Source of the DNA: a gamma proteobacterium symbiont of Ctena orbiculata
Lineage (GTDB): Bacteria; Pseudomonadota; Gammaproteobacteria; Chromatiales; Chromatiaceae
Reading direction: 5' to 3'
Length of the DNA stretch: 64,000 nucleotides
Assembly (NCBI GenBank): GCA_003058495.1
Contig: QBVC01000009.1
Location: 1-64,000 of the forward strand
Shown in pieces: positions 48,189 to 56,434 of this stretch (positions within the stretch are counted from its first letter, which is position 1; every line of letters begins with the position of its first letter). A program made the position numbers and the translations under genes. The notes under the pieces were generated by a model. That model saw nothing but the letters and a program-made list of their open reading frames with translations. It had not been told where the DNA came from and searched no databases.

Positions 48189-48572
48189 ATGATGCAATTG
48201 CAACGATACACCCTGCCTCTGCTGTTGATGCTGCTGGTCTCGAGCCCTCAATTGTCCGCTGATGATCAGCGAGCCTATCCACGCCCTGTCGAGCCCCGCT
48301 ACGAGGAGAGCGATAAAGCGCTGGACTGCAGGCAGTTGGAGCAGCGGCTGGCTGAACTCGAAAGTCAATCCTACAGCGCCAAACCCGGTTTCTATGAGGA
48401 TCCCTATACCGGCGCCTCCATCTGGATCGGCTCACTCTGGGTGCCGGGCGCACTCTCCTATCTGGGCTATTCCGCTATCGCCGAATATCATGAGAACGAC
48501 CGTCTTCATCACAATCTGAGCCGCATCGAGGGGCTGCGACGGATAAAGGCCAACCTTCGTTGTCATGAGTAA
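48189..48572 (+). CDS. Exported hypothetical protein (127 aa)
   Basis: I do not recognise the family. A signal peptide (about 1-24) is followed by a charged helical stretch and a glycine/tryptophan-rich hydrophobic segment ('GASIWIGSLWVPGALSYLGY') that may be a membrane helix, then a basic C-terminus. Two cysteines (about 47 and 125) could bridge. ggga upstream serves as ribosome site. It overlaps the ABC exporter gene by 8 nt, so a shared role at the membrane is likely. Confidence 0.6.
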   Translation: MMQLQRYTLPLLLMLLVSSPQLSADDQRAYPRPVEPRYEESDKALDCRQLEQRLAELESQSYSAKPGFYEDPYTGASIWIGSLWVPGALSYLGYSAIAEYHENDRLHHNLSRIEGLRRIKANLRCHE

Positions 48573-50394
48573 CGGTGCCGACTATCCACTAGCCGCATCG
48601 GCAATACGCGAGGGGGAGTATCGCTGGAATGAACTGATCCAGATGGTGCTGAGTCACCGGCGAGAACTGATCGCCGCCAATCTGATAGCCGTGCTCGGTA
48701 CCATAGCCGCCGTACCCGTCCCGCTGCTGATCCCGCTGCTGGTTGACGAGGTGCTGCTCGATCAGCCGGGCAAGGCGGTGGCGTCCATGAATGCCCTGTT
48801 TCCGGAGGCTTGGCATGGACCGGTGCTCTATATCCTGGCGATTCTGGTCCTTACCCTGATCCTGCGCATCTTCGCCCTGGTCTTCGGTGTATGGCAGACC
48901 TGGCAGTTCACAAGAATCGCCAAGGATGTGATCTTCCACATCCGGCGGGACCTGCTTCATCGACTCGAACGCATATCGATGTCCGCCTATGAAACCATGG
49001 GCAGCGGTACAGTCGCCTCCCACCTGGTCACCGATCTTGAGGCCGTGGACAGCTTTGTCAGTGTAACCACCAGCAAGTTCCTGGTGGCCGCCCTCAGTAT
49101 CATCGGCACCGCGATCGTGCTGCTCTGGATCAACTGGGCCCTGGCCCTCTTCATACTCTTTCTCAATCCCTTGGTGATCTATTTCACCACCATCTTCGGA
49201 CGCAAGGTCAAGCAGCTGAAAAAGCGAGAGAACTCAGCCTTCCAGCTCTTCCAGGAGTCCCTCGAAGAGACCCTGGACGCGATCCAGCAGATACGCGCCA
49301 GCAATCGTGAACGCCACTATATCCGGCGCATCATCGACAAGGCCAACCATATCCGCCACCACTCTTCCGCCTTCACCTGGAAGAGCGATGCCGCGAATCG
49401 TCTGTCGTTCATGATCTTTCTCTTCGGTTTCGATATCTTCCGCGCGGTCAGCATGTTCATGGTGCTCTGGTCGGATCTCACCATCGGCGAGATGCTCGGT
49501 GTCTACGCCTATCTCTGGTTCATGATGGGGCCGGTGCAGGAAGTATTGAATATCCAGTATGCCTACAACGGCGCACAGGCGGCGCTCGGACGCATCAACG
49601 ATATGCTGAGGGTCGACCTGGAACCCAGCTATCCCCACAAGCACAATCCGTTCAACGGCAAGACTACCGTGGGTCTCCGCCTCGAAGATATCCGCTTTGC
49701 CTATGGCGATGGCCCCGCCGTCCTGAACGGCCTCGATCTGGATATCAAGGCCGGAGAGAAGGTTGCTTTCGTCGGCGCCAGCGGCGGCGGAAAGACCACC
49801 CTGGTGCAGATCGTACTCGGTCTCTATCCGGTCAAGGCGGGCAAAGTTCTGTTTGACGGCATCGCGGTGAATGAGATCGGAATGGATGTGGTGCGCGATC
49901 ATGTCGCCACAGTTCTGCAACACCCGGCCCTGCTCAATGACAGCGTCAGGATCAACCTCACCCTGGGGCGGGAGATCGCCGATGACAGGCTGTGGCAGGC
50001 CCTGGAGATCGCGCAACTCAAACAGACCGTCGAGGCCATGGACCAAGGCCTGGAGACCCTGATCGGCCGCTTCGGCGTCCGTCTCTCCGGAGGACAGCGT
50101 CAGCGCCTCGCCATTGCCCGCATGGTATTGACCGATCCCAAGGTGGTGATACTCGATGAAGCCACCTCCGCCCTCGACACCACCACCGAAGGCGACCTCC
50201 ATGCCGCGCTGCAAAACTTCCTCAAGGGACGCACCACGATCATCATCGCGCATAGACTGAGCGCGGTAAAACAGGCCGACCGGGTGTTGGTCTTCGAGGA
50301 CGGCCGGGTGGTCGAAGAGGGCCGTCACGAAGAGCTGCTGGAGAACAACGGTCTCTATACCAGCCTTTATGGTCGCCAGGAACAACAGATTTGA
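48565..50394 (+). CDS. ABC exporter, fused permease and ATPase
   Basis: A 609-residue half-transporter of the type I exporter (MsbA/LmrA-like) family. Six membrane helices lie in about 30-330, with 'SYPHKHNPFNG' leading into the nucleotide-binding domain: Walker A 'GASGGGKTTLVQ', Q-loop, signature 'VRLSGGQRQRLAIARM', Walker B 'VVILDEATSALD' and H-loop 'IIAHRLSAVKQAD'. It should act as a homodimer. The substrate (lipid, peptide or drug) cannot be told; the neighbouring LpxR-like gene hints at an envelope substrate. Confidence 0.92.
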   Translation: MSNGADYPLAASAIREGEYRWNELIQMVLSHRRELIAANLIAVLGTIAAVPVPLLIPLLVDEVLLDQPGKAVASMNALFPEAWHGPVLYILAILVLTLILRIFALVFGVWQTWQFTRIAKDVIFHIRRDLLHRLERISMSAYETMGSGTVASHLVTDLEAVDSFVSVTTSKFLVAALSIIGTAIVLLWINWALALFILFLNPLVIYFTTIFGRKVKQLKKRENSAFQLFQESLEETLDAIQQIRASNRERHYIRRIIDKANHIRHHSSAFTWKSDAANRLSFMIFLFGFDIFRAVSMFMVLWSDLTIGEMLGVYAYLWFMMGPVQEVLNIQYAYNGAQAALGRINDMLRVDLEPSYPHKHNPFNGKTTVGLRLEDIRFAYGDGPAVLNGLDLDIKAGEKVAFVGASGGGKTTLVQIVLGLYPVKAGKVLFDGIAVNEIGMDVVRDHVATVLQHPALLNDSVRINLTLGREIADDRLWQALEIAQLKQTVEAMDQGLETLIGRFGVRLSGGQRQRLAIARMVLTDPKVVILDEATSALDTTTEGDLHAALQNFLKGRTTIIIAHRLSAVKQADRVLVFEDGRVVEEGRHEELLENNGLYTSLYGRQEQQI

Positions 50395-50563
50395 ACTGGA
50401 CTCAACCACCGACCGGCTACAAAATCATCACTAGCCTGTGATCTGCCTCCGCAACTATCAATATCGCGCTGGTCAAGGAATTTGGTCCCAGGGATTACGA
50501 CAAATCAAACTTTTAACACCCATGTATCGGTAACCGTGAGGGCAGGATTGCCGGATAGTCTGC

Positions 50564-51667
50564 ATGTCGAACATCAAGCTATACCCAATACGGCTCTTTT
50601 TTATCCTGCTGCCATCTCTCCTGGCACCTCACCCGTTGTTGGCGCAGGAGCAGGATAGAGGGCATGCCAAGGATTCGGCTGTGGCCGACGAGGCATTCGA
50701 TACGGGTTGGCAGTTTTACTTCGACAACGATATCTCATTCAGCGATGAAAAGGATCGGAACTATACCGGCGGTGTCGCCCTCACCCTGACAGGCAGACGC
50801 GCCGTCGAATACTGGTTTTCACTTGATAGCTGGCTGAATGGAATGAATCGGGCGATTGGCTTTCAAACAGAGGAGGAGGCTGCTATCGAACGCCATGCCA
50901 TAGAATTGGGTCTCACCATCTTTACCCCGGATGATATTGCCGAGGCCGATGCCATTGAGGATGATCATCCCTATGCCAATATGCTGTTTTTCTCCAACAG
51001 CCAGAGCCGGGCCTATCCACAGCGCGGAGTAATCTTTCAGTCCAGCCTGCTGATCGGACTCCTCGGCAGTTCAGTCGGCGAAGAGGTGCAGAAGGCGATG
51101 CACAACCTGACCGATTCCGATCAGCCTCGGGGATGGCGTAATCAGATCTCCGACGGCGGAGAACTGACGGCGAAATATTCCATCGCGGCACAGAAGATGC
51201 TGCTGAGTCACCAGGGTGATATCTCATTCGATATACGCGGCGGGGTGGAGGCAGGCATCGGCTACTCCACAGACATCAACGGTTCCATCAGTTTCCGCCT
51301 CGGCAGACTGAAGACACCCTGGTGGAGCTTTACGCCCCATCAATCGGAATACATCAGCATTGGACAGACATTCGGTGAAGGCAGCGGCGGGGGATTCAAT
51401 CGACCCGAGTTCTTTCTCTGGGGTGGATTGAACCTGAAGTACCGTCTCTACAACGCCATTCTGCAGGGCCAGTTTCGCCACAGTGCCGTCACCTTCGACC
51501 GCGATGAACTGGAAGCTGTGATTCTGAACGGCTGGCTGGGGCTCACCAAGACATTCGGCAATGGAATGGGCATCAGTTTTGTGATGCGAAAGCAGACCAA
51601 CGAAATAGAGGGAAGCGACAGGGACGATCCATTCTGGAGCGGTCTCATCATCAGCAAGACCTATTGA
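50564..51667 (+). CDS. LpxR-like outer-membrane lipid A deacylase (DUF2219)
   Basis: A 367-residue exported protein (signal peptide about 1-28, ending LLAQ). 'QFYFDNDISFSDEKDRNYTG' contains the D-N-D...D.NYTGG motif of LpxR, which binds Ca and removes the 3'-acyloxyacyl group of lipid A. The remainder is a beta-barrel pattern ending in an aromatic residue ('GLIISKTY'). LpxR has about 320 residues, so this is slightly long. Activity is inferred from family. Confidence 0.82.
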   Translation: MSNIKLYPIRLFFILLPSLLAPHPLLAQEQDRGHAKDSAVADEAFDTGWQFYFDNDISFSDEKDRNYTGGVALTLTGRRAVEYWFSLDSWLNGMNRAIGFQTEEEAAIERHAIELGLTIFTPDDIAEADAIEDDHPYANMLFFSNSQSRAYPQRGVIFQSSLLIGLLGSSVGEEVQKAMHNLTDSDQPRGWRNQISDGGELTAKYSIAAQKMLLSHQGDISFDIRGGVEAGIGYSTDINGSISFRLGRLKTPWWSFTPHQSEYISIGQTFGEGSGGGFNRPEFFLWGGLNLKYRLYNAILQGQFRHSAVTFDRDELEAVILNGWLGLTKTFGNGMGISFVMRKQTNEIEGSDRDDPFWSGLIISKTY

Positions 51668-51772
51668 ACAGATCTGGGGTGCAGACGCACCGATCTCGCG
51701 CTCCCATACCCTAAGCCAGAAATGTATACCTGAACTAGGGCCTGTTCACACTAATCCAATACGACCTGTTGT

Positions 51773-51887
51773 GCCTGAAAAAGCGCCAATCAAGGTGCGA
51801 GGAGAGAGGTTTGGTGATGCCAAATGAACGACGAGCAACGCCGAGTGGCGCTGTTTCAGGCGCACCCCAAGGGCACTTCCTGCGGGG
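51773..51887. repeat. Structured intergenic repeat, inverted arms plus shared segment
   Basis: Arms gcctgaaaaagcgcca (51773-51788) and tggcgctgtttcaggc (51846-51861) pair at 15 of 16 positions around a 57-nt loop. Directly after, 51862-51887 shares about 23 of 26 bases with the 116-bp element at 32186-32301. A longer copy of this element probably covers about 51735-51930. Confidence 0.6.
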
Positions 51888-51932
51888 CGCAACCCGAAGG
51901 GCTGGGGCTGTTTTTGCCCCCAGCGGCGGGGT

Positions 51933-52454
51933 TCATACCAATCTCCAACGATTCAGCACCTGATAACGTGACCTGTGTGAATCCGCAGTTGCCGACGCGG
52001 CGAGGACAAATTCATTAACCCGCCAGGTTATCGGCGATGCCAATTGGGTGGTTATTGCCTTGCGCGCCTTTCTGTAGAGGGTGACATGGGGTTTGTAGCT
52101 GCGTCTCTCGGGTTCGAATCCGCAGCCCCGCAAGCCGTTGTTCAAATCAGCGACCAGTTGACCGAGTGCCTTCGGGGTCTCCTCCGGAGAGGCCCACAAT
52201 ATCCTCGGCCTCGGCCAGTAACCGGTGTGATCGATGGTCAAATCGAAGGGGGCCGATCGGATGCGATCGGCGACATCCTCGATACAGCGCCTTTGCGAGG
52301 GGGCTATTTGGCCGAGAAAGACCAGGGTCATGTGCAGGTCGTCCGCATGGTGGCGGCGCCCCTCCGCCAGCTCCACGCCATGTGCCAATGCACTCAATGC
52401 TTCCCGCACCTGTCGATCCGGCCATAGGGCAAAGAAAAAACGTCGGCCGCTCAC
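51933..52454 (-). CDS. thpR: RNA 2',3'-cyclic phosphodiesterase
   Basis: A 2H-phosphoesterase family protein that opens 2',3'-cyclic phosphates (LigT/ThpR). Both HxT motifs are present: 'LHMTLVFLG' and 'YKPHVTLYRKA'. The N-terminus 'RRFFFALWPDRQVREAL' is typical. GTG at 52454 (173 aa) with ggggg upstream is preferred; the frame is open to 52478 within pncC. It is the last gene of the ten-gene phosphoryl-transfer operon. Confidence 0.92.
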   Translation of the reverse strand: MSGRRFFFALWPDRQVREALSALAHGVELAEGRRHHADDLHMTLVFLGQIAPSQRRCIEDVADRIRSAPFDLTIDHTGYWPRPRILWASPEETPKALGQLVADLNNGLRGCGFEPERRSYKPHVTLYRKARKAITTQLASPITWRVNEFVLAASATADSHRSRYQVLNRWRLV

Positions 52455-52459
52455 GCTGT

Positions 52460-52990
52460 TTAGACCCCCAGGGAACAACCGGGAACCTGAGAATCATGCA
52501 ACAACCGTTCGAGTCGCACCAAGGCGTGCGCCACCGCCTGCCAGCGCACCTGGCCGCGATCGCCGCGGAAACGGACCCGGGTGGTCTCCGCGTCGCCGCC
52601 CTTGAACTGCCAGGAGAAGCAGACCGTACCCACCGGCTTCTCCACCGAACCCCCGCCGGGCCCGGCAATACCGCTGATGGCGATCGCGACGTCCGCGCCG
52701 CTCTCGTTCAAGGCACCCTGGGTCATTTCGATGACGCAGGCTTCACTCACGGCTCCCTGTTGCTCCAGGGTGGCGGGAGAGACGCCGAGCATCCTCTGTT
52801 TCGCCTGATTGCTGTAAGTCACAAAGCCGCGGTCGAACCAGTCGCTGCTGCCGGGGAGGTCGGTCAATACCTTGGCCAGCCAGCCGCCGGTGCAGGACTC
52901 GGCGACCACCAGACGATAGCCCTGACGACGCAAGGCATCGGCACAGCGCGCGCACTTCTCCTCGACAGCCTGTGGGGAGAGGTTCTCCAT
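52460..52990 (-). CDS. pncC: Nicotinamide-nucleotide amidohydrolase PncC (CinA C-terminal domain)
   Basis: A 176-residue stand-alone CinA-C enzyme that deamidates NMN to nicotinate mononucleotide in the pyridine-nucleotide salvage cycle. Motifs are 'VVAESCTGGWLAKVLTDLPG', 'GFVTYSNQAKQRMLGV' and 'ISGIAGPGGGSVEKPVGTV'. It is immediately downstream of the amphi-Trp gene with no gap. In many gammaproteobacteria pncC precedes recA, but not here. Confidence 0.95.
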   Translation of the reverse strand: MENLSPQAVEEKCARCADALRRQGYRLVVAESCTGGWLAKVLTDLPGSSDWFDRGFVTYSNQAKQRMLGVSPATLEQQGAVSEACVIEMTQGALNESGADVAIAISGIAGPGGGSVEKPVGTVCFSWQFKGGDAETTRVRFRGDRGQVRWQAVAHALVRLERLLHDSQVPGCSLGV

Positions 52991-53266
52991 CTACTTCACT
53001 TTCACCTTCAGGTTCTTGCTCTTTTTCTCCCGCTCCGCTTCGACCTGCCAGGTTATGCGCAGATTGATGCGATGCCGCTCCTCATCCTGGGTGGCGGCGA
53101 CCTTCAGCTGCAGCAGTCCATCCGGCTGCATCACCATCTCTCCATCCTCATCGCTCAGGGTCAGGCGGCCCTTGGCGATGCCTTGAGAGATCGCTTTCAA
53201 AAGTGCCTGAATCGAGTCCCGATCCTGCAGTGATTCATGACGAAAGTTTTTTTTGCCCTGTCTCAT
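52991..53266 (-). CDS. Amphi-Trp domain protein
   Basis: A 91-residue protein with 'ESLQDRDSIQALLKAISQGI', 'KGRLTLSDEDGEMVMQPDGL' and 'DEERHRINLRITWQ', which closely matches the amphi-Trp domain (TIGR04354), named for an amphipathic strand with Trp. From memory this family is one of the proteins listed in the GAK system with HprK-related kinase B and a special ATP-grasp enzyme, both encoded in this operon. The function is unknown. A basic Lys-rich tail ends the protein. Confidence 0.85.
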   Translation of the reverse strand: MRQGKKNFRHESLQDRDSIQALLKAISQGIAKGRLTLSDEDGEMVMQPDGLLQLKVAATQDEERHRINLRITWQVEAEREKKSKNLKVKVK

Positions 53267-53322
53267 ATCTGTTTCCCGAAGTGGATCGAGTTAATGACAA
53301 CCTCCGGTCGTTCAGTGGCTGG

Positions 53323-54672
53323 CTAAAGGAACGACTTCTGGTCGAACACCTTGATATGGGGGTAGTCGGTACTGATCCCCATGATGAGGCGTTTCGGGTG
53401 GACGATGGTCACCGCGGCGCCCTCGCCTTTCAATCCCTCTTTTTTGCGGCTGTTGCGGTCGATGGTAGCATCACACTGAAAATGGATCATACCCTTGCGC
53501 AGCATGATGCGCTGTCCGTGATAGCAGTTGGCATGGCCGTGAATAATGGCGTGGATATCCGCGCTATGCATCAATCCAACACCCTTGCGGGTCAGCGGCA
53601 TATCCACGTCACGGTACTTGGTGCGAATCAGGTTGGCCATCGGGCCGTAGTAAAACTCGAAGATCTCATCATCGATGCTCTCCTTGAACTCCTTGTTGAG
53701 ATAGTCAACGCCCTTGCGGTTGATCAGTTTCGCCATCCTGTCATCGACGCCGGCATGCACAAAGAGAAATGTACCTTTGCGATAGGCGAGCTTCATGCGC
53801 TTGAAGAACCAACTGAACTCCCCGCCCGGGGTAAGAAAAAGCTGCTGCCATTTCATCACCGCCGCATAGACATGACGCAGTGTGAGACCGGCCGCCGCAC
53901 AGTCCGATTCGAAACTCTCGATCTTCTCCCTGAGGCGCCTCAATTCACGGGCCATGCGTTTTTCCGGCATCACCCAGTCCGCCATTTTGGGGAACTCCTT
54001 GAACCAGCTTTTGGGCGGATAGAGTATGCGCCTGCAGTTGCGGCTTGGCGGCACGCCCTTTAACGCGTTCTCGCCATGGAGATACTCGTCGACTATCTCG
54101 CGCAGCATGGGTATCACCTTGCTGCCCATGCGGATAAAGAAGTGATCGTGGCGAGGATCGGGATCCATCCCCACCGAAGCGATGCCCAGCTTGACCCGGA
54201 TATCGTGGTTGCCCGCGAGCAGCACCACCTTCGCTCCCTGCTTCTTAAGCAGATGGATCACGCGCAACAGCCTCAGGTTGCTGGGCCCCTTATCGAAGCA
54301 ATCCCCTCCGATAACGAAAGTGGCCGCTTTACCGCTGGAGGTAAGCTTCAGGTCAGTCTCTTTTTTACCGTTCTTACTGACCCCGCCGGAGGCGATGAGC
54401 GAAGTGATAAAGGCATCCGCATCGGCATGCAGATCGGAGAAAAAGTAGTGTTTCCGCTTCGGCCATTGCCACTCATCCCGGTTCACCGCTTCGGTCAACA
54501 GACTCACCGTCGAACAGCGCTGCCCCCGCTCCTTGACCACCGACCGCTGCTTGCCCAGATGCCAGGGTTCGCCGGTCGTCGGCAATTCGACCCCGAGCCA
54601 CTTCAGCCCCTTGTAAGTCGGCAGGTATCTCTCCAGGCGTCTGTTGTTGACGGGTTTAATCGACAAGTTCAT
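53323..54672 (-). CDS. Metallophosphoesterase of the kinase/phosphatase operon
   Basis: A 449-residue calcineurin-like phosphoesterase. Metal-binding motifs are 'FFSDLHADADAF' (D-x-H), 'GGDCFDKGPSNLRLL' (GD.x.D.G), 'VLLAGNHDIRVKLG' (GNHD), 'FLFVHAGVDD' and 'AIIHGHANCYHG' (GH). This pattern is of the Ser/Thr phosphatase or ApaH type rather than a nuclease. An insert of about 120 helical, basic residues separates the third and fourth motifs. The first 85 residues have no motif. It overlaps the upstream histidine phosphatase by 17 nt. The substrate is unknown. Confidence 0.85.
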   Translation of the reverse strand: MNLSIKPVNNRRLERYLPTYKGLKWLGVELPTTGEPWHLGKQRSVVKERGQRCSTVSLLTEAVNRDEWQWPKRKHYFFSDLHADADAFITSLIASGGVSKNGKKETDLKLTSSGKAATFVIGGDCFDKGPSNLRLLRVIHLLKKQGAKVVLLAGNHDIRVKLGIASVGMDPDPRHDHFFIRMGSKVIPMLREIVDEYLHGENALKGVPPSRNCRRILYPPKSWFKEFPKMADWVMPEKRMARELRRLREKIESFESDCAAAGLTLRHVYAAVMKWQQLFLTPGGEFSWFFKRMKLAYRKGTFLFVHAGVDDRMAKLINRKGVDYLNKEFKESIDDEIFEFYYGPMANLIRTKYRDVDMPLTRKGVGLMHSADIHAIIHGHANCYHGQRIMLRKGMIHFQCDATIDRNSRKKEGLKGEGAAVTIVHPKRLIMGISTDYPHIKVFDQKSFL

Positions 54673-55360
54673 CCCCTTCGGAACGGTGCTTCCACTCCCC
54701 GGTCAGATGGCGCCAGCTGCCCTCGGGCAGACGCTCGAGGAAGACCGGCCGGCAGTGGTACATGCTCAACGCGGCTATCTGCTCGAAGGCCAATACCCCG
54801 AGATGGTAAGCGGCGTGACGAAAGGCGGCGCCGTGGCCGACAAACAGCTTGACGCTGTCCACCGCCACCCGGGACTGCAGCTCCACGAGCCGTCGTTCAA
54901 GATGTTCGGCCACCCGTTCCCCCGCCTCCATCAGCGACTCCGCTCCCTGCAGCGGCAACCGGTAGTAGCTGTCGGATTTCCAGCCCGTCGGTGGTGGGGT
55001 GAATCGCGGGTCGTCATGGAGTATCGATTCGACCTGCTTGAGGGTCAGATTTGCCGCCGAGCCCAGTGAACGCTCCGCCAGGGCGTCGAACGATTCGATG
55101 CCCATTTTCTGCCGGCTGCCGATCTGCATACCCTGCCGCATCACCTCGGCTGTCTGCCAGCCGCGTAGCAGGCGCGAGCTGTCGATCACCGGATAGAGTG
55201 ACCAGTCGAACATCTTCAGGGTGCCCTGTATCAGGCTCACCGAACGTTCCGCCTGCTGCTCCCCGGTAGCGGTCAGGGGGAAGGGCTGCAGGGCGCTTGG
55301 GGTATCGGGCAGTTGATGATACTCGCCATGGCGCAACAGGGCGGCGATCACTCTAGCCAT
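54656..55360 (-). CDS. Histidine phosphatase family protein
   Basis: A 234-residue branch-1 phosphoglycerate-mutase-like phosphatase. The RHG phospho-His motif is 'ALLRHGEYHQL'; the conserved second His is in 'KLFVGHGAAFRHAAYH'. 'SSRLLRGWQTAEVM' supplies the usual Arg. It lies between the SixA-Nudix fusion and the metallophosphoesterase. The substrate may be a phosphoprotein or a small phospho-metabolite. Confidence 0.85.
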   Translation of the reverse strand: MARVIAALLRHGEYHQLPDTPSALQPFPLTATGEQQAERSVSLIQGTLKMFDWSLYPVIDSSRLLRGWQTAEVMRQGMQIGSRQKMGIESFDALAERSLGSAANLTLKQVESILHDDPRFTPPPTGWKSDSYYRLPLQGAESLMEAGERVAEHLERRLVELQSRVAVDSVKLFVGHGAAFRHAAYHLGVLAFEQIAALSMYHCRPVFLERLPEGSWRHLTGEWKHRSEGDELVD

Positions 55361-55418
55361 GAGCTGTAGCCATCCTGTACGGGGATTGCCGAATGATAAA
55401 AACCATGCAGATGACGGC

Positions 55419-56384
55419 CTAACCCTTGAGATGCTTGGCCAGGGCCTGGATCATCGGTTTCAATTCAGCCTGCTTGACCCGTTTTATCGCCTGTTTCGGC
55501 GAGAGCCACTCGCGACCGCGATGGTTCTCCTCCCACTCCTTTTCCGACAGTTCGCGGGTCACCCGCATGGGGAAGACATCCACCGTGCACTCGGCGCCCC
55601 ATTTCTCGTAGCTGTAGCTGCCGATAGGCTCTTCGGCGACCTCCCCCTCGATCCCCGCCTCTTCGAGGGCCTCCTTTGCCGCCGACTCCTGCAGGCTGAG
55701 GGCGGGTTCGCTGATCCCCTTCGGCAGCACCCAGTGCTTGCGCTTGCTCGACATCACCACCATGATTTCGACCTTGTCATCGACGACACGATAGGGAATC
55801 ACCGAGGATTGCTTATAGTAGTAGGCCGGCCGATCCCGCATCTCGGTGCCATGCTCATCGGGATAGGGAAATTTCTTATCCATGCTGCTGGGGCGGACGA
55901 TGGAGAGCAGCTTGCCGTCACCGGCCTTCAGGTCGCTCCAGTCATCCGGCATTTCGATCAGCACCAGGGTGGCGGTGGGAATCAACTTGCCATCGCTCGG
56001 CAGGGGGATGCGCTCCCCCTCGAGGAACTCGGCCAGCAGCTCCAGGCCGGGATTGTGCCCCACCAGCATGACCCGGCTGCGGTCGGCGGGGACTTCGCCA
56101 AGCACCTGCAGCAACTCCTCCACGTTGGCGGCATAGACTCGACGCTCCTCCTTGATCGCCTGGGCATCGCCACCCATCGCCTTGATCGTCTTCTGTGCCG
56201 TGACGATGGCGCGTTCCGCCGGCGAACTGATGACATAATCGGGTTGCAGCCGCTGCTGCAGCAGCCAGACGCCCATACGCTGGGCGCCGCGCTTGCCCCG
56301 ATCCTTGAGCGGACGCTTGAAATCCTCTACCTGCTGACTCCAATCGGACTTTCCATGTCTGAGCAACATCAATTCTCTGGTCAT
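55419..56384 (-). CDS. SixA-type phosphohistidine phosphatase fused to a Nudix hydrolase
   Basis: A 321-residue two-domain protein. The N-terminal part (1-about 170) is a SixA-like domain: 'LMLLRHGKSDW', 'SPAERAIVTAQ' and 'VMLVGHNPGLELLAEFL'. The C-terminal part (about 185-321) is a Nudix domain: 'HWVLPKGISEPALSLQE' then 'SAAKEALEEAGIEG', with the E-E of the Nudix box present and the usual Arg replaced by Lys. Such Nudix domains resemble diphosphoinositol-polyphosphate or diadenosine-polyphosphate hydrolases. The fusion joins two hydrolases of phospho-compounds in one polypeptide. Confidence 0.87.
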   Translation of the reverse strand: MTRELMLLRHGKSDWSQQVEDFKRPLKDRGKRGAQRMGVWLLQQRLQPDYVISSPAERAIVTAQKTIKAMGGDAQAIKEERRVYAANVEELLQVLGEVPADRSRVMLVGHNPGLELLAEFLEGERIPLPSDGKLIPTATLVLIEMPDDWSDLKAGDGKLLSIVRPSSMDKKFPYPDEHGTEMRDRPAYYYKQSSVIPYRVVDDKVEIMVVMSSKRKHWVLPKGISEPALSLQESAAKEALEEAGIEGEVAEEPIGSYSYEKWGAECTVDVFPMRVTRELSEKEWEENHRGREWLSPKQAIKRVKQAELKPMIQALAKHLKG

Positions 56385-56434
56385 TGTCTGTTTGCCTCAT
56401 ACATTATTGACTTTGCGGAGCATCGACGCGCCAG

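Noticed and set aside
49234-50409. 391-codon minus-strand open frame opposite the ABC exporter
   Set aside because: The exporter has Walker and signature motifs on the plus strand; this is its shadow.
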